Under the pieces are notes generated by a model that did no database searches, was not told the origin of the DNA, and saw only the letters and a list, made by a program, of their open reading frames with translations. Position numbers and translations under genes: made by a program. DNA of 64,000 bases from Bacteroidota bacterium (lineage in GTDB: Bacteria > Bacteroidota > Bacteroidia > Sphingobacteriales > Sphingobacteriaceae): contig JAEXHI010000024.1 of assembly GCA_023450085.1 (NCBI GenBank), positions 310,001 through 374,000 of the forward strand, given 5' to 3'. Positions 51,075-59,586 of this stretch are shown one piece after another (the stretch's first letter is position 1; the number at the start of each line of letters is the position of its first letter).

Positions 51075-51395
51075 ATGAAAGACGAATTTATCAACCTGCC
51101 CCTATTTAAAAACGAAGAAAAACAACGTTTCGAATTATCAGTAGACGGACACACGGCCTTTATCGATTACGAAGAAAATGAAAAAATCATTAAACTCATC
51201 CACACGGAAAGCCCTGAAGCTTTAGCAGGAAGAGGAGCAGCAACAGCATTGATTAAAAAAACCTTGAGCTACTTAGAAGAAAATGCCTATGCATTAGTCC
51301 CTTTATGTCCTTTAGTTTTTGCTTATGTTAAAAGACATCCAGAGTGGAAAAGATTAGTACCTTCTAAATATCTAAGACTTTTTGATAGGGAATGA
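51075..51395 (+). CDS. YjdJ-type small GNAT-fold N-acetyltransferase
   Basis: A 106-residue protein of the YjdJ/NATD1-like GNAT group. The hallmark is the acetyl-CoA-binding stretch HTESPEALAGRGAATALIKKTL followed by YALVPLCPLVFAYVKRHPEW (each within the family's two conserved blocks). Members are minimal GNAT folds whose substrates are mostly unknown. It stands alone between the repeat block and a small membrane-protein gene. Confidence 0.85.
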   Translation: MKDEFINLPLFKNEEKQRFELSVDGHTAFIDYEENEKIIKLIHTESPEALAGRGAATALIKKTLSYLEENAYALVPLCPLVFAYVKRHPEWKRLVPSKYLRLFDRE

Positions 51396-51460
51396 TTTCA
51401 TGGGCATTGATAGGCATTGAAGAATTATTACCTTTAAACTAGAACAAACCTCTCTAAATA

Positions 51461-51898
51461 ATGCTCAATAAAAAGAATATACTAGACTTTCTAAAATGGA
51501 TACTGGCAATATTCTTCTTGCTGCTTATTACCCTTGATATACCTCATGCCAAGCATAGCTCCAACACCCAAGACCGAATTATGGTGCTAATAGCACTGAC
51601 TATAATTTTGTTATATAAAAATCGATATACTTGGATTATCGGAATTATCTTATGCTCCTATGCTTGGTATTACCTTATAGCTATTGCAGGTAAATACTCC
51701 GAATATGTTGCTTTTGATTTGACTGCTCGATTAAAATACATATTTCATACTTCAAACAGAACAACTTTTGGCGCTATTATCTACTGTTTCCCATTCTATT
51801 TCTACTTTGTTTCTTTCGTCATTTTCATTACACCAATGGGAAGAAGGTGGTACAGTATTTCATTCAAAAAACAACCCAAAATATCTTCCACAAGCTAG
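51461..51898 (+). CDS. Small uncharacterised membrane protein
   Basis: A 145-residue protein with about four predicted membrane segments: near residues 10-28 (FLKWILAIFFLLLITLDI), 40-52, 57-78 (TWIIGIILCSYAWYYLIAI) and 104-124 (IIYCFPFYFYFVSFVIFI). The C terminus is basic. No family is recognised. It is 65 bp after the small acetyltransferase gene, and nothing in the context suggests a role. Confidence 0.55.
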   Translation: MLNKKNILDFLKWILAIFFLLLITLDIPHAKHSSNTQDRIMVLIALTIILLYKNRYTWIIGIILCSYAWYYLIAIAGKYSEYVAFDLTARLKYIFHTSNRTTFGAIIYCFPFYFYFVSFVIFITPMGRRWYSISFKKQPKISSTS

Positions 51899-52187
51899 TG
51901 CTATATTTTTCATCTTTTTCTGACATTTCTCACTTTTAGGCAGAAAATTGCAAAAATTACAATGCAAGCATAACATCTATACCGAATACCGATTCCATAT
52001 TTGGTCTACCATTGATAATGTTTTAGTAGAAAAAAGAGTGCTTATTCAAAATTAAAATCTGAAACAACAAAATAAAACAGAATTATATTTCAAATTAAAT
52101 ATTTTCATTTTGCCTATTGCTATTTTTTGAACCGAATACTAAATTGGTATTTATAAAAACAGTACAAAATAATTGAACTCGTCAAAA
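51899..52187. other. A+T-rich gene-free stretch before the ilvE leader
   Basis: I see no gene or strong structure here. It should contain the ilvE promoter: TTTG at 52126-52129, 18 nt, then TATTTATA (52148-52155) is a weak candidate. The rest is low-complexity A+T-rich sequence. Confidence 0.4.
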
Positions 52188-52289
52188 ATGAAATTAATCA
52201 CTTTAAATAGCCATGTCAATCTTTCCGATAACATCGGAATACTGCTACTTAATGTGGTACTTTCAAAACAGAGTAAGGGTTCTTTTTAA
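52188..52289 (+). CDS. ilvE leader peptide rich in Ile, Leu and Val
   Basis: A 33-residue frame starting MKLITLNSHVNLSDN that then reads IGILLLNVVLSKQ and stops at TAA 52287-52289. Thirteen of 33 residues are branched-chain amino acids, with eight in ten consecutive codons at 52233-52262. Its end overlaps the 5' arm of an antiterminator, and a terminator follows 19 bp later. This is the layout of a classic transcription-attenuation leader: ribosomes stalling at Ile/Leu/Val codons would favour read-through into ilvE. I found it by reading the spacer; expression is not proven. Confidence 0.72.
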   Translation: MKLITLNSHVNLSDNIGILLLNVVLSKQSKGSF

Positions 52290-52348
52290 GATATGATGTA
52301 GCAAACTAAAAAAGCGTCCCTTTCTTCAAAAAATGGGACGCTTTTTTT
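52275..52348 (+). promoter_or_regulatory. ilvE transcription attenuator (antiterminator and terminator)
   Basis: The terminator is a 13-bp stem AAAAAAGCGTCCC (52308-52320) / GGGACGCTTTTTT (52335-52347) with a T-run, ending 13 bp before the ilvE ATG. The alternative pairing is AAGGG (52275-52279) with CCCTT (52318-52322) and CTTTTT (52282-52287) with AAAAAG (52309-52314), which would disrupt the terminator. The 5' arm lies across the end of the leader peptide frame, so a ribosome reaching the stop would cover it and let the terminator form. Confidence 0.72.
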
Positions 52349-52361
52349 AAAACAAAACAAG

Positions 52362-53252
52362 ATGAATTATTACAATTCGAACACGGTAATTTATTTAAAC
52401 GGCCAGTTTGTAAAGGCTAACGAAGCCAAGACCGATTTATACGGACAGTCGCTTCACTATGGCTTTGCAGCATTTGAGGGCATAAGGGCTTATAAAACCC
52501 ACAATGCTACTCGCATTTTCAAGGCTCGTGAACATTTCGAAAGGTTAAAACGCTCCTGCGAATTAACTGGAATTCCATTTAAATGGAACATTGAAGACTT
52601 GATTAGACAAACTTACCGCCTGCTCGAACTGAATAATTTAAAAGACGCCTACATCCGTCCTTTAGTGTTCAGTGAACCGCAGATGACCTTGGTTACTCCT
52701 GAAAAAGTATCTATTATGTTATGTGCTTGGGAATGGGCGGCCTACCTTGGCGATAGGCAATTGAAAGTCACGATCTCACCTTTCGAACGTCCTAATCCTA
52801 AATCAACTCACATTGAAGCTAAAATTAGCGGCCATTATGTAAATTCTATTTTGGCTACCTCTGATGCTAAGAACAAAGGTTTTGACGAAGCACTGTTATT
52901 AGACGCCAACGGAAATGTAGCCGAAGCGCCAGGAGCCAACATCTTTATAGAAAAAGGCGGTAAACTTTATACACCTGTCAAAGGAAACATTTTACCGGGA
53001 ATTACCAGAGCAACCATTATGGAGCTTTGCCGTGTATTAGACATTGAAGTGATTGAAAAAGAAATCAGTGTTGATTTCCTAAAAAATGCTGATGGTGCGT
53101 TTTTCTGTGGAACTGCAGTAGAAGTAGCGGGCATACACACCATTGACGAAGTAGTATATAGACAAAGATGGAGGGATAGCATTGGAGCTACCTTGCAAAG
53201 AGCATATAAAAACCTAGTACTGGAGAAAGTGAACTACGAAGTAATCATTTAA
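52362..53252 (+). CDS. ilvE: Branched-chain amino acid aminotransferase
   Basis: This class IV PLP enzyme transaminates the 2-oxo acids of valine, leucine and isoleucine in the last step of synthesis. The 296-residue protein has the N-terminal VIYLNGQFVKANEAKTDLYGQSLHYG (read in two parts), the catalytic lysine in HIEAKISGHYVNSI, and the cofactor-binding EAPGANIFIEKGGKLYTP and LPGITRATIMELC. It opens the branched-chain block and sits directly behind an attenuator, so transcription should rise when charged Ile/Leu/Val tRNAs are scarce. Confidence 0.96.
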   Translation: MNYYNSNTVIYLNGQFVKANEAKTDLYGQSLHYGFAAFEGIRAYKTHNATRIFKAREHFERLKRSCELTGIPFKWNIEDLIRQTYRLLELNNLKDAYIRPLVFSEPQMTLVTPEKVSIMLCAWEWAAYLGDRQLKVTISPFERPNPKSTHIEAKISGHYVNSILATSDAKNKGFDEALLLDANGNVAEAPGANIFIEKGGKLYTPVKGNILPGITRATIMELCRVLDIEVIEKEISVDFLKNADGAFFCGTAVEVAGIHTIDEVVYRQRWRDSIGATLQRAYKNLVLEKVNYEVII

Positions 53253-53276
53253 TTTCTCTTCTTGATAATTTGTTAG

Positions 53277-53284
53277 TATGTTTG
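53277..53284 (+). promoter_or_regulatory. Predicted -7 promoter element of the ilvD operon
   Basis: TATGTTTG matches TAnnTTTG and lies 25 bp after the ilvE stop. The predicted start site leaves about 13 nt before the leader-peptide ATG at 53304, the short distance expected for an attenuation leader. The -33 region is T-rich without an exact TTTG. Confidence 0.5.
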
Positions 53285-53303
53285 GCTGAAACAAAAACCA
53301 CAC

Positions 53304-53378
53304 ATGCGTTTAAATACAGTCATTATTAACAACATTATCATTATTCCTCACCAGAGGGAAGGCAATCGTTGTATATAA
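53304..53378 (+). CDS. ilvD operon leader peptide rich in Ile
   Basis: A 24-residue frame beginning MRLNTVIINNIIIIPHQ and ending at TAA 53376-53378. It holds VII and then IIII (ATT ATC ATT ATT at 53334-53345), so nine of 24 residues are Leu, Ile or Val and isoleucine dominates. It lies between a good -7 element and a terminator, and its 3' part contains the antiterminator arm. It is too short for ordinary gene finding. Isoleucine-directed attenuation of ilvD-ilvB-ilvN-ilvC is the inferred role. Confidence 0.78.
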   Translation: MRLNTVIINNIIIIPHQREGNRCI

Positions 53379-53428
53379 TGAAAAATACTATAGCGAAACC
53401 GCCTCCCCAAAAGAGGCGTTTTTTTTTT
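53356..53428 (+). promoter_or_regulatory. ilvD operon transcription attenuator
   Basis: The terminator is CGCCTC (53400-53405) / GAGGCG (53413-53418) with a 7-nt loop and ten T residues (53419-53428). The antiterminator pairs GGGAAGGC (53356-53363) with GCCTCCC (53401-53407), with one bulged A, and would destroy the terminator stem. The 5' arm is within the leader frame, so a ribosome that passes the Ile codons covers it. A small CCTC-acca-GAGG hairpin (53346-53357) may act as the pause structure. Confidence 0.75.
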
Positions 53429-53468
53429 GACCTATTTTTTAACCTAAACAGAACAAACAACAATATAA

Positions 53469-55148
53469 ATGGAATTAAATAAATACAGTAAGACTTTTAC
53501 GCAAGACCCCACTCAACCTGCAGCACAGGCCATGCTTTATGGAATTGGTTTAACCGATGCCGATATGGCAAAAGCCCAAGTAGGTATTGCGAGTATGGGT
53601 TACGATGGCAACACTTGTAACATGCACTTAAATGATTTAGCCGCAGTGGTTAAAAAAGGTGTCTGGAACAATGACCTAGTCGGTCTTACTTTTAATACCA
53701 TTGGCGTAAGTGATGGCATGAGCAATGGAACTGAGGGCATGCGTTACTCCTTGGTAAGCCGCGATGTAATTGCTGATAGTATCGAAACCATTTGCGGTGG
53801 ACAATACTACGATGGTGTAATTGCCATTCCTGGTTGCGATAAAAATATGCCAGGTGCAATTATGGCCATGGCTCGCTTAGACCGTCCTTCTATTATGGTT
53901 TACGGTGGAACCATTGCACCGGGCCACTACAAAGGCGAAGAATTGAACATTGTTTCTGCTTTTGAAGCCTTAGGTCAAAAAATATGTGGCAATTTATCAG
54001 ATGAAGACTATCAAGGCATTATCAAACATACTTGTCCAGGTGCGGGTGCTTGCGGTGGAATGTACACGGCCAATACTATGGCCTCTGCCATTGAAGCTTT
54101 AGGCATGAGCTTACCTTACTCAGCCTCTAACCCAGCAGTGAGCGAGGAAAAGCAAAATGAATGTTTAGATGCTGGTAAGTTTATCCGTATCCTTTTAGAA
54201 AAAGGCATCAAACCTTCGGACATCATGACCCGCAAGGCTTTTGAAAATGCCATCCGTACTATTATTGTTTTAGGTGGAAGTACCAATGCGGTATTACATT
54301 TTATTGCGATAGGTAAAGCTATTGGCGTTGAAGTTTCACAAGATGATTTCCAACGCATGAGCGACATTACTCCTGTACTTGCTGACTTTAAACCTAGCGG
54401 TAAATTCCTAATGCAAGATTTACATCAGTTTGGTGGAACTCCTGCAGTAATGAAATATATGTTAGATGAAGGTATGCTACACGGTGACTGTTTAACCGTA
54501 ACGGGAAAAACTGTAGCAGAAAATCTAAAAGATGTAAAATCAATCATCGATTATAACCAACCGATTATTCAAAAACTAGATAACCCAATCAAAGCTACTG
54601 GTCACTTACAGATTTTGTACGGAAACCTAGCTGAAAAAGGCTCTGTAGCTAAAATCTCTGGAAAGGAAGGCGAAAAATTCGAAGGCCCTGCAAGAGTTTT
54701 TGATGGCGAGCAGGATTTAGTAGCAGGCATTGCTTCGGGAAGAATCAAAAAAGGCGATGTAGTGGTTATTAAAAATGAAGGCCCAGTGGGTGCACCAGGC
54801 ATGCCAGAAATGCTAAAACCTACTTCTCTAATTATTGGCGCAGGCTTAGGTAAAAGTGTTGCCCTAATTACCGATGGACGTTTCTCTGGAGGAACACATG
54901 GTTTTGTAGTAGGCCACATTACACCAGAGGCTTATAAAGGTGGTTTAATTGGTCTTGTAGAAGATGACGACACTATCTTGATTGACGCTGTAAACAATAA
55001 AATTACACTACAGGTTAGCGACGAAGTCATTGCTGAGCGCAGAGCGAAATGGCAACAACCAAAACTGAAGGTCAGTAAGGGCGTATTATTTAAATACGCC
55101 AAAACAGTAAGCGATGCGGCTGGAGGTTGTGTAACCGACGAAGCCTAA
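53469..55148 (+). CDS. ilvD: Dihydroxy-acid dehydratase
   Basis: This iron-sulfur enzyme dehydrates 2,3-dihydroxy acids to 2-oxo acids in valine and isoleucine synthesis. The 559-residue protein has the three cysteine-containing motifs: DGNTCNMHL, IAIPGCDKNMPGAIMA and CPGAGACGGMYTANTMAS, plus the C-terminal ITDGRFSGGTHGFVVGHITPEA (in two adjoining blocks). Length and motifs are standard. It is first in ilvD-ilvB-ilvN-ilvC and follows its own attenuator. Confidence 0.97.
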   Translation: MELNKYSKTFTQDPTQPAAQAMLYGIGLTDADMAKAQVGIASMGYDGNTCNMHLNDLAAVVKKGVWNNDLVGLTFNTIGVSDGMSNGTEGMRYSLVSRDVIADSIETICGGQYYDGVIAIPGCDKNMPGAIMAMARLDRPSIMVYGGTIAPGHYKGEELNIVSAFEALGQKICGNLSDEDYQGIIKHTCPGAGACGGMYTANTMASAIEALGMSLPYSASNPAVSEEKQNECLDAGKFIRILLEKGIKPSDIMTRKAFENAIRTIIVLGGSTNAVLHFIAIGKAIGVEVSQDDFQRMSDITPVLADFKPSGKFLMQDLHQFGGTPAVMKYMLDEGMLHGDCLTVTGKTVAENLKDVKSIIDYNQPIIQKLDNPIKATGHLQILYGNLAEKGSVAKISGKEGEKFEGPARVFDGEQDLVAGIASGRIKKGDVVVIKNEGPVGAPGMPEMLKPTSLIIGAGLGKSVALITDGRFSGGTHGFVVGHITPEAYKGGLIGLVEDDDTILIDAVNNKITLQVSDEVIAERRAKWQQPKLKVSKGVLFKYAKTVSDAAGGCVTDEA

Positions 55149-55192
55149 CAATTAACCTAAACCGAAAACTTCCATTCATAAAATATAGAACT

Positions 55193-56935
55193 ATGGAAAC
55201 CTTACAAGATACAGAGACGAAAAAGACAACTACAAGTTCCCCTACCTTTAAAGGTTCGGGTTCGCAAATGTTGTTAAATGCCCTTATTGAGGAAGGCGTA
55301 AGCACAATTTTTGGCTACCCAGGTGGTGCAATTATGCCTATTTACGATGCGCTTTACGATTATGCAGACAAGCTTGAACATATTTTGGTACGCCATGAGC
55401 AAGGTGGTATTCATGCCGCTCAAGGTTACGCCCGCACCAGCGGAAAAGTAGGTGTAGCTTTTGCTACTAGCGGACCAGGCGCAACCAACCTAGTTACTGG
55501 TTTGGCTGATGCGCAAATAGACAGCACTCCTATTGTTTGTATCACGGGACAGGTATTCGCCCACCTTTTGGGAACAGACGCTTTCCAGGAAACGGATGTG
55601 ATTAACATTACTACGCCAGTAACCAAATGGAACTACCAAATTACTGATGCAAAGGAAATCCCAGAAGTATTAGCGAAGGCATTTTATATTGCTAAAAGCG
55701 GCAGACCAGGTCCCGTTTTGATTGACATTACTAAAAATGCGCAATTACAAATTGAAGAGTTTGAAGCTTACGTAAAATGTAACCATATCCGCAGTTACCG
55801 ACCTAAACCAAAAGTTAGGGTTGAGTTTATTGAAGAGGCGGCCAAACTCATCAACAGCGCTCAAAAGCCTTTTGTATTGTTTGGTCAAGGAGTGATTTTG
55901 GGCAATGCCGAAAGAGAGTTTAAAGCTTTCATTGAAAAAACAGGCATTCCTGCAGCTTGGACCATTATGGGCGAAGGTGCTATTCCAACCGACCATCCGC
56001 TAAATGTGGGAATGTTGGGTATGCATGGCAATTACGGGCCAAATGTTTTAACGAACGAAGCGGATGTAATTATCGCCATTGGAATGCGTTTTGATGACCG
56101 TGTAACTGGTCGTTTAGACAAATATGCTAAGCAAGCAAAAATTGTTCACTTAGATATTGACCCTGCTGAAATTGATAAAAACGTTAAAGCCGAAGTGGGT
56201 GTTTGGGGCGATTGTAAGGAAACACTTCCAATTTTAACCAACTTGGTTAAAGAAAACAAGCATGAAGCTTGGGTTGCCCTTTTCAGAGACTACAATCAAC
56301 AAGAAATAGACCAAGTTATTACACCTGAGTTGTACCCTTCTGGTGAAGAAATGACCATGGGTGAAGTTTTACGCACCTTAAATGAACTTACTGGTGGCGA
56401 TGCGGTAATTGTAACCGACGTTGGTCAACACCAAATGGTGGCTTGCCGTTATGCAAAGTTTAATAAAACACGTAGCAATGTTACTTCTGGTGGTTTAGGA
56501 ACCATGGGCTTTGGCTTACCTGCTGCTATTGGTGCAAAATATGGTGCTCCTGAACGTACGGTAGTTGCGATTATTGGTGACGGTGGTTTTCAAATGACCC
56601 CACAGGAATTAGGAACCATTATGCAGTTTGGTGCGGCTGTTAAAATCTTGATTTTAAACAACCAGTTCTTGGGAATGGTACGTCAATGGCAACAGTTATT
56701 TCACGACAAACGCTATTCATTTGTGAACATTACCAGCCCTGATTTTGTAGCCTTAGCCAAGTCATACTACATTGAGGCGAGCAAGGTTGACCAAAGAGCT
56801 GAACTTAAAAAAGCATTGCAAACCATGATTGAACACGAGGGTTCATACCTTTTAGAAGTAATGGTAGGCAAGGAAAACAATGTTTTCCCAATGGTACCAC
56901 AAGGTTGCAGCGTAAGTGAAATTAGATTGAAATAA
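55193..56935 (+). CDS. ilvB: Acetolactate synthase large (catalytic) subunit
   Basis: This ThDP- and FAD-dependent enzyme makes 2-acetolactate or 2-aceto-2-hydroxybutyrate. The start at 55193 (METLQDTETKKTTTSS) gives 580 residues; the frame is open upstream to 55127 but would overlap ilvD. The catalytic glutamate is in the N-terminal GYPGGAIMPIYDAL / RHEQGGIHAAQGYAR region, FAD-binding is around GMRFDDRVTGR, and the ThDP motif is GDGGFQMTPQELGTI with NNQFLGMVRQWQ. It begins 44 bp after ilvD and is followed 76 bp later by the regulatory subunit. Confidence 0.96.
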   Translation: METLQDTETKKTTTSSPTFKGSGSQMLLNALIEEGVSTIFGYPGGAIMPIYDALYDYADKLEHILVRHEQGGIHAAQGYARTSGKVGVAFATSGPGATNLVTGLADAQIDSTPIVCITGQVFAHLLGTDAFQETDVINITTPVTKWNYQITDAKEIPEVLAKAFYIAKSGRPGPVLIDITKNAQLQIEEFEAYVKCNHIRSYRPKPKVRVEFIEEAAKLINSAQKPFVLFGQGVILGNAEREFKAFIEKTGIPAAWTIMGEGAIPTDHPLNVGMLGMHGNYGPNVLTNEADVIIAIGMRFDDRVTGRLDKYAKQAKIVHLDIDPAEIDKNVKAEVGVWGDCKETLPILTNLVKENKHEAWVALFRDYNQQEIDQVITPELYPSGEEMTMGEVLRTLNELTGGDAVIVTDVGQHQMVACRYAKFNKTRSNVTSGGLGTMGFGLPAAIGAKYGAPERTVVAIIGDGGFQMTPQELGTIMQFGAAVKILILNNQFLGMVRQWQQLFHDKRYSFVNITSPDFVALAKSYYIEASKVDQRAELKKALQTMIEHEGSYLLEVMVGKENNVFPMVPQGCSVSEIRLK

Positions 56936-57011
56936 TTAGAGAAAAGAATAAGGATAAAAGAGCAAAGACGAAAGTCCTTCATCTTTATTCCTTGTTCCTA
57001 ATCCCATAAAA

Positions 57012-57647
57012 ATGAGTAACGACACCATAAAATATACCCCTGGAGATGCCAGTTACGAAGGCAAGCAGGACTTCACCATCACTGTTTATGCCGAAGACAG
57101 AGTTGGTTTGTTGAACCGTATTTCGATTATATTTTCAAAAAGAAAAATCAATATCGACAGTTTGAATACTTCTCCTTCGGAGATTGCAGGCATACACCGT
57201 TTTACCATTTTAATTAACGAAAGTTACGAAGTGGTAAGGAAATTAGCTCGCCAAATTGAGAAGCAAGTTGAGGTCCTGAAAGTATACTTTAATACGGATA
57301 GCGAAGTCATTTGGCAAGAACTAGCACTTTACAAAGTTTCTACCGAAGAGATTACCGAAAAAGTAACCGTAGAGCGTTTGTTGAGACAGTACGGTGCTAC
57401 TGCGGTAGTGATTAGAAAAGATTATACCGTTTTCTCGGTAACTGGTCATAAAGAAGAAACTGATGCCTTGGTAAAAGCGCTTGAGCCTTATGAGCTGATT
57501 GAATTTGTCCGTTCTGCAAGGGTAGCAATTATTAAAGACAGTGCTGGTTTCCACGAAAAATTGAAAGAATTTGAAGCCGAGGAACCAGGAGAAGAACGTG
57601 TAGAAAACGAGTTCTTGGATAAGGGTGATAAGATTTTTACGATGTAG
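57012..57647 (+). CDS. ilvN: Acetolactate synthase small (regulatory) subunit
   Basis: The regulatory subunit binds valine and stimulates the catalytic subunit. It has an N-terminal ACT domain (FTITVYAEDRVGLLNRISII, KINIDSLNTSPSEIAGIHRFTILI in two parts) at residues 20-95 and a second C-terminal part with YTVFSVTGHKEETDALVKALEP. At 211 residues it is longer than the E. coli forms; the extra tail is acidic and ends EFLDKGDKIFTM. It follows ilvB directly in the operon. Confidence 0.93.
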   Translation: MSNDTIKYTPGDASYEGKQDFTITVYAEDRVGLLNRISIIFSKRKINIDSLNTSPSEIAGIHRFTILINESYEVVRKLARQIEKQVEVLKVYFNTDSEVIWQELALYKVSTEEITEKVTVERLLRQYGATAVVIRKDYTVFSVTGHKEETDALVKALEPYELIEFVRSARVAIIKDSAGFHEKLKEFEAEEPGEERVENEFLDKGDKIFTM

Positions 57648-57657
57648 CAGCTTCGTT

Positions 57658-57737
57658 CGTCATTTCGAACGCAGAGAGAAATCTAACTTCCAAAACCTAA
57701 TTGCTAGATTTCTCCTCGTTCCTCGTTCGAAATGACG
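57658..57737. repeat. Long hairpin repeat of the GTCATTTCGAACG type
   Basis: CGTCATTTCGAACG (57658-57671) pairs with CGTTCGAAATGACG (57724-57737), 14 bp perfect, enclosing AGAGAAATCTA / TAGATTTCTC. It lies 11 bp after the ilvN stop and could act as an end-of-message structure. It opens the 438-bp gene-free spacer before ilvC. Confidence 0.75.
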
Positions 57738-57768
57738 GGATAACAAAAGGGCTGCTAATCCGAAAAAA

Positions 57769-57860
57769 CTAAACCCGATTGAAGCGGAAAGCTTTTGGTC
57801 TCATGTCAGTCTGAGCCTGTCGAAGACAAATGAGCCAAAACTTGTAGCAGAAAGCGGGAC
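57769..57860. repeat. Dispersed element sharing CTAAACCCGATTGAAG and AAAGCGGGAC
   Basis: It starts CTAAACCCGATTGAAGCGG and ends AAAGCGGGAC, the same ends as a part of the block at 43971-44122, with an inner hairpin TTTTGG-t-CTCAT / ATGAG-CCAAAA (57793-57841). The middle contains GAGCCTGTCGAAG, related to the hairpin at 59587. Two copies in 64 kb point to a genomic repeat family. Confidence 0.6.
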
Positions 57861-57939
57861 GACAATAACCGAAGAGCACAGAACCATGCTTTACGAGAAA
57901 AAAGAGCAAGGCTTAAGGAGCAAATAACAAAAATAATTA

Positions 57940-58044
57940 ATCGGTGAAATCACAAAATCTGTGTAATCAACTCGATAGAGAAAAAATTAAAACTTAAAAC
58001 AATAAATCAGTGTAGCAAATATCGGTGAAATCATAAAATCTGTG
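57940..58044 (+). repeat. Direct repeat ATCGGTGAAATCA(C/T)AAAATCTGTG
   Basis: Two 24-bp copies with one mismatch at 57940-57963 and 58021-58044, 81 bp apart, shortly before ilvC. No gene is seen between them. Their A+T-rich, purine-biased context recurs in other spacers of the block (for instance 61621-61700). Confidence 0.6.
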
Positions 58045-58085
58045 AAACCACAATAAATGCAATCACTAAAAAACTAAATAGAACA

Positions 58086-59567
58086 ATGGCAAATTATTTT
58101 AACACATTACCACTTAGAGAAAAATTGAACCAATTAGGCGTATGCGATTTCATGGAAAACGACGAGTTTTTGGATGGCGTAAATGCATTAAAAGGTAAAA
58201 AGTTGGTAGTTGTAGGTTGTGGTGCTCAAGGCTTAAACCAAGGCTTAAACTTGAGAGACAGCGGTTTGGACGTATCTTATGCATTACGTAAAGAAGCTAT
58301 CGAGCAAAAAAGAGATAGCTGGAAAAATGCGACTGATAACAATTTCAAAGTAGGTACTTACGAGGAATTAATTCCGTCTGCTGACGTAGTGATTAACCTT
58401 ACCCCTGATAAACAACATACCGCTGTAGTAAGTGCTGTAATGCCATTGATGAAACAAGGTGCTACGTTATCTTACTCTCACGGTTTCAACATTGTGGAAG
58501 AAGGGATGCAAATCCGTAAAGACTTAACTGTAATTATGGTGGCTCCTAAATGCCCAGGTTCTGAAGTTAGAGCTGAGTATTTGAGAGGTTTTGGTGTTCC
58601 TACCCTAATTGCGGTACACCCTGAAAACGACCCTGAAGGTAAAGGTTTAGCACAAGCTAAGGCTTACTGCGTAGGTACAGGTGGTCATAGAGCAGGTGTT
58701 TTGAAATCATCTTTTGTGGCTGAAGTAAAATCTGACTTGATGGGTGAGCAAACTATTTTGTGTGGTTTATTGCAAACAGGTTCTATCCTTTCTTTCGATA
58801 AAATGGTGGAAAAAGGAATTGATGCTGGTTATGCTTCTAAATTGGTACAATACGGCGTTGAAGTAATTACCGAAGCCTTGAAACATGGCGGTGTAAGCGG
58901 TATGATGGACCGTTTGAGCAATGTAGCAAAGGTAAAAGCTTTCAAAATTTCTGAGGAATTGAAAGACATCATGCGTCCGTTGTTCCAAAAGCACCAAGAT
59001 GACATTATGAGCGGCGAGTTTAGCAGCACCATGATGGCTGATTGGGCAAATGGCGATGCGAACCTATTGAAATGGAGAGCTGAAACTGGTGAAACTGCAT
59101 TCGAAAAAACACCTGCTGGTGATATTAAAATTGGCGAGCAAGAATACTTTGACAATTATACTTTGATGGTTGCTTTTGTGAGAGCTGGTGTTGAATTGGC
59201 TTTTGAAACTATGGTGGAAGCGGGCATTAAACCAGAAAGCGCTTACTATGAGTCGTTACACGAAACCCCACTGATTGCGAACACCATTGCTCGTAAGAAA
59301 TTGTTTGAAATGAACCGTGTAATTTCTGATACTGCTGAATATGGTTGCTACTTATTTGACCAAGCTTGTAAACCTTTATTAACTGATTTCATGAAAACAG
59401 TAGATACCGATTTAGTAGGCAAAAACTTTAACGAGGGCAAAGATGGTTCGGTTGATAACGCTGAACTAGTAGCTATTAATGAGATTTTACGCGACCACCA
59501 AGTGGAGGTTGTAGGTAGAAAGTTGCGTAAAGCAATGACTGCAATGAAGTCGATTAAGACTGCTTAA
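58086..59567 (+). CDS. ilvC: Ketol-acid reductoisomerase, class II
   Basis: This enzyme isomerises and reduces acetolactate or acetohydroxybutyrate with NADPH and Mg. The 493-residue length and duplicated C-terminal knotted domain mark the long class II form. The cofactor motif is VVGCGAQGLNQGLNL near residue 40, YALRKEAIEQKRDSW follows, and KCPGSEVRAEYLRGFGVPTL is present. It lies 438 bp after ilvN, in the same direction, behind a repeat-filled spacer, so it may have a separate transcript. Confidence 0.96.
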   Translation: MANYFNTLPLREKLNQLGVCDFMENDEFLDGVNALKGKKLVVVGCGAQGLNQGLNLRDSGLDVSYALRKEAIEQKRDSWKNATDNNFKVGTYEELIPSADVVINLTPDKQHTAVVSAVMPLMKQGATLSYSHGFNIVEEGMQIRKDLTVIMVAPKCPGSEVRAEYLRGFGVPTLIAVHPENDPEGKGLAQAKAYCVGTGGHRAGVLKSSFVAEVKSDLMGEQTILCGLLQTGSILSFDKMVEKGIDAGYASKLVQYGVEVITEALKHGGVSGMMDRLSNVAKVKAFKISEELKDIMRPLFQKHQDDIMSGEFSSTMMADWANGDANLLKWRAETGETAFEKTPAGDIKIGEQEYFDNYTLMVAFVRAGVELAFETMVEAGIKPESAYYESLHETPLIANTIARKKLFEMNRVISDTAEYGCYLFDQACKPLLTDFMKTVDTDLVGKNFNEGKDGSVDNAELVAINEILRDHQVEVVGRKLRKAMTAMKSIKTA

Positions 59568-59586
59568 CATTAAAAAGAATGTCGTC

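Noticed and set aside
52303..52348. Plain terminator of an upstream gene
   Set aside because: It is 405 bp after the nearest upstream stop and 13 bp before ilvE, and it is preceded by a Leu/Ile/Val-rich leader with a competing pairing, so an attenuator fits better.
57940..58044. Start of a CRISPR array from the two 24-bp direct repeats
   Set aside because: There are only two copies, 81 bp apart, with no third unit and no cas genes in the window.
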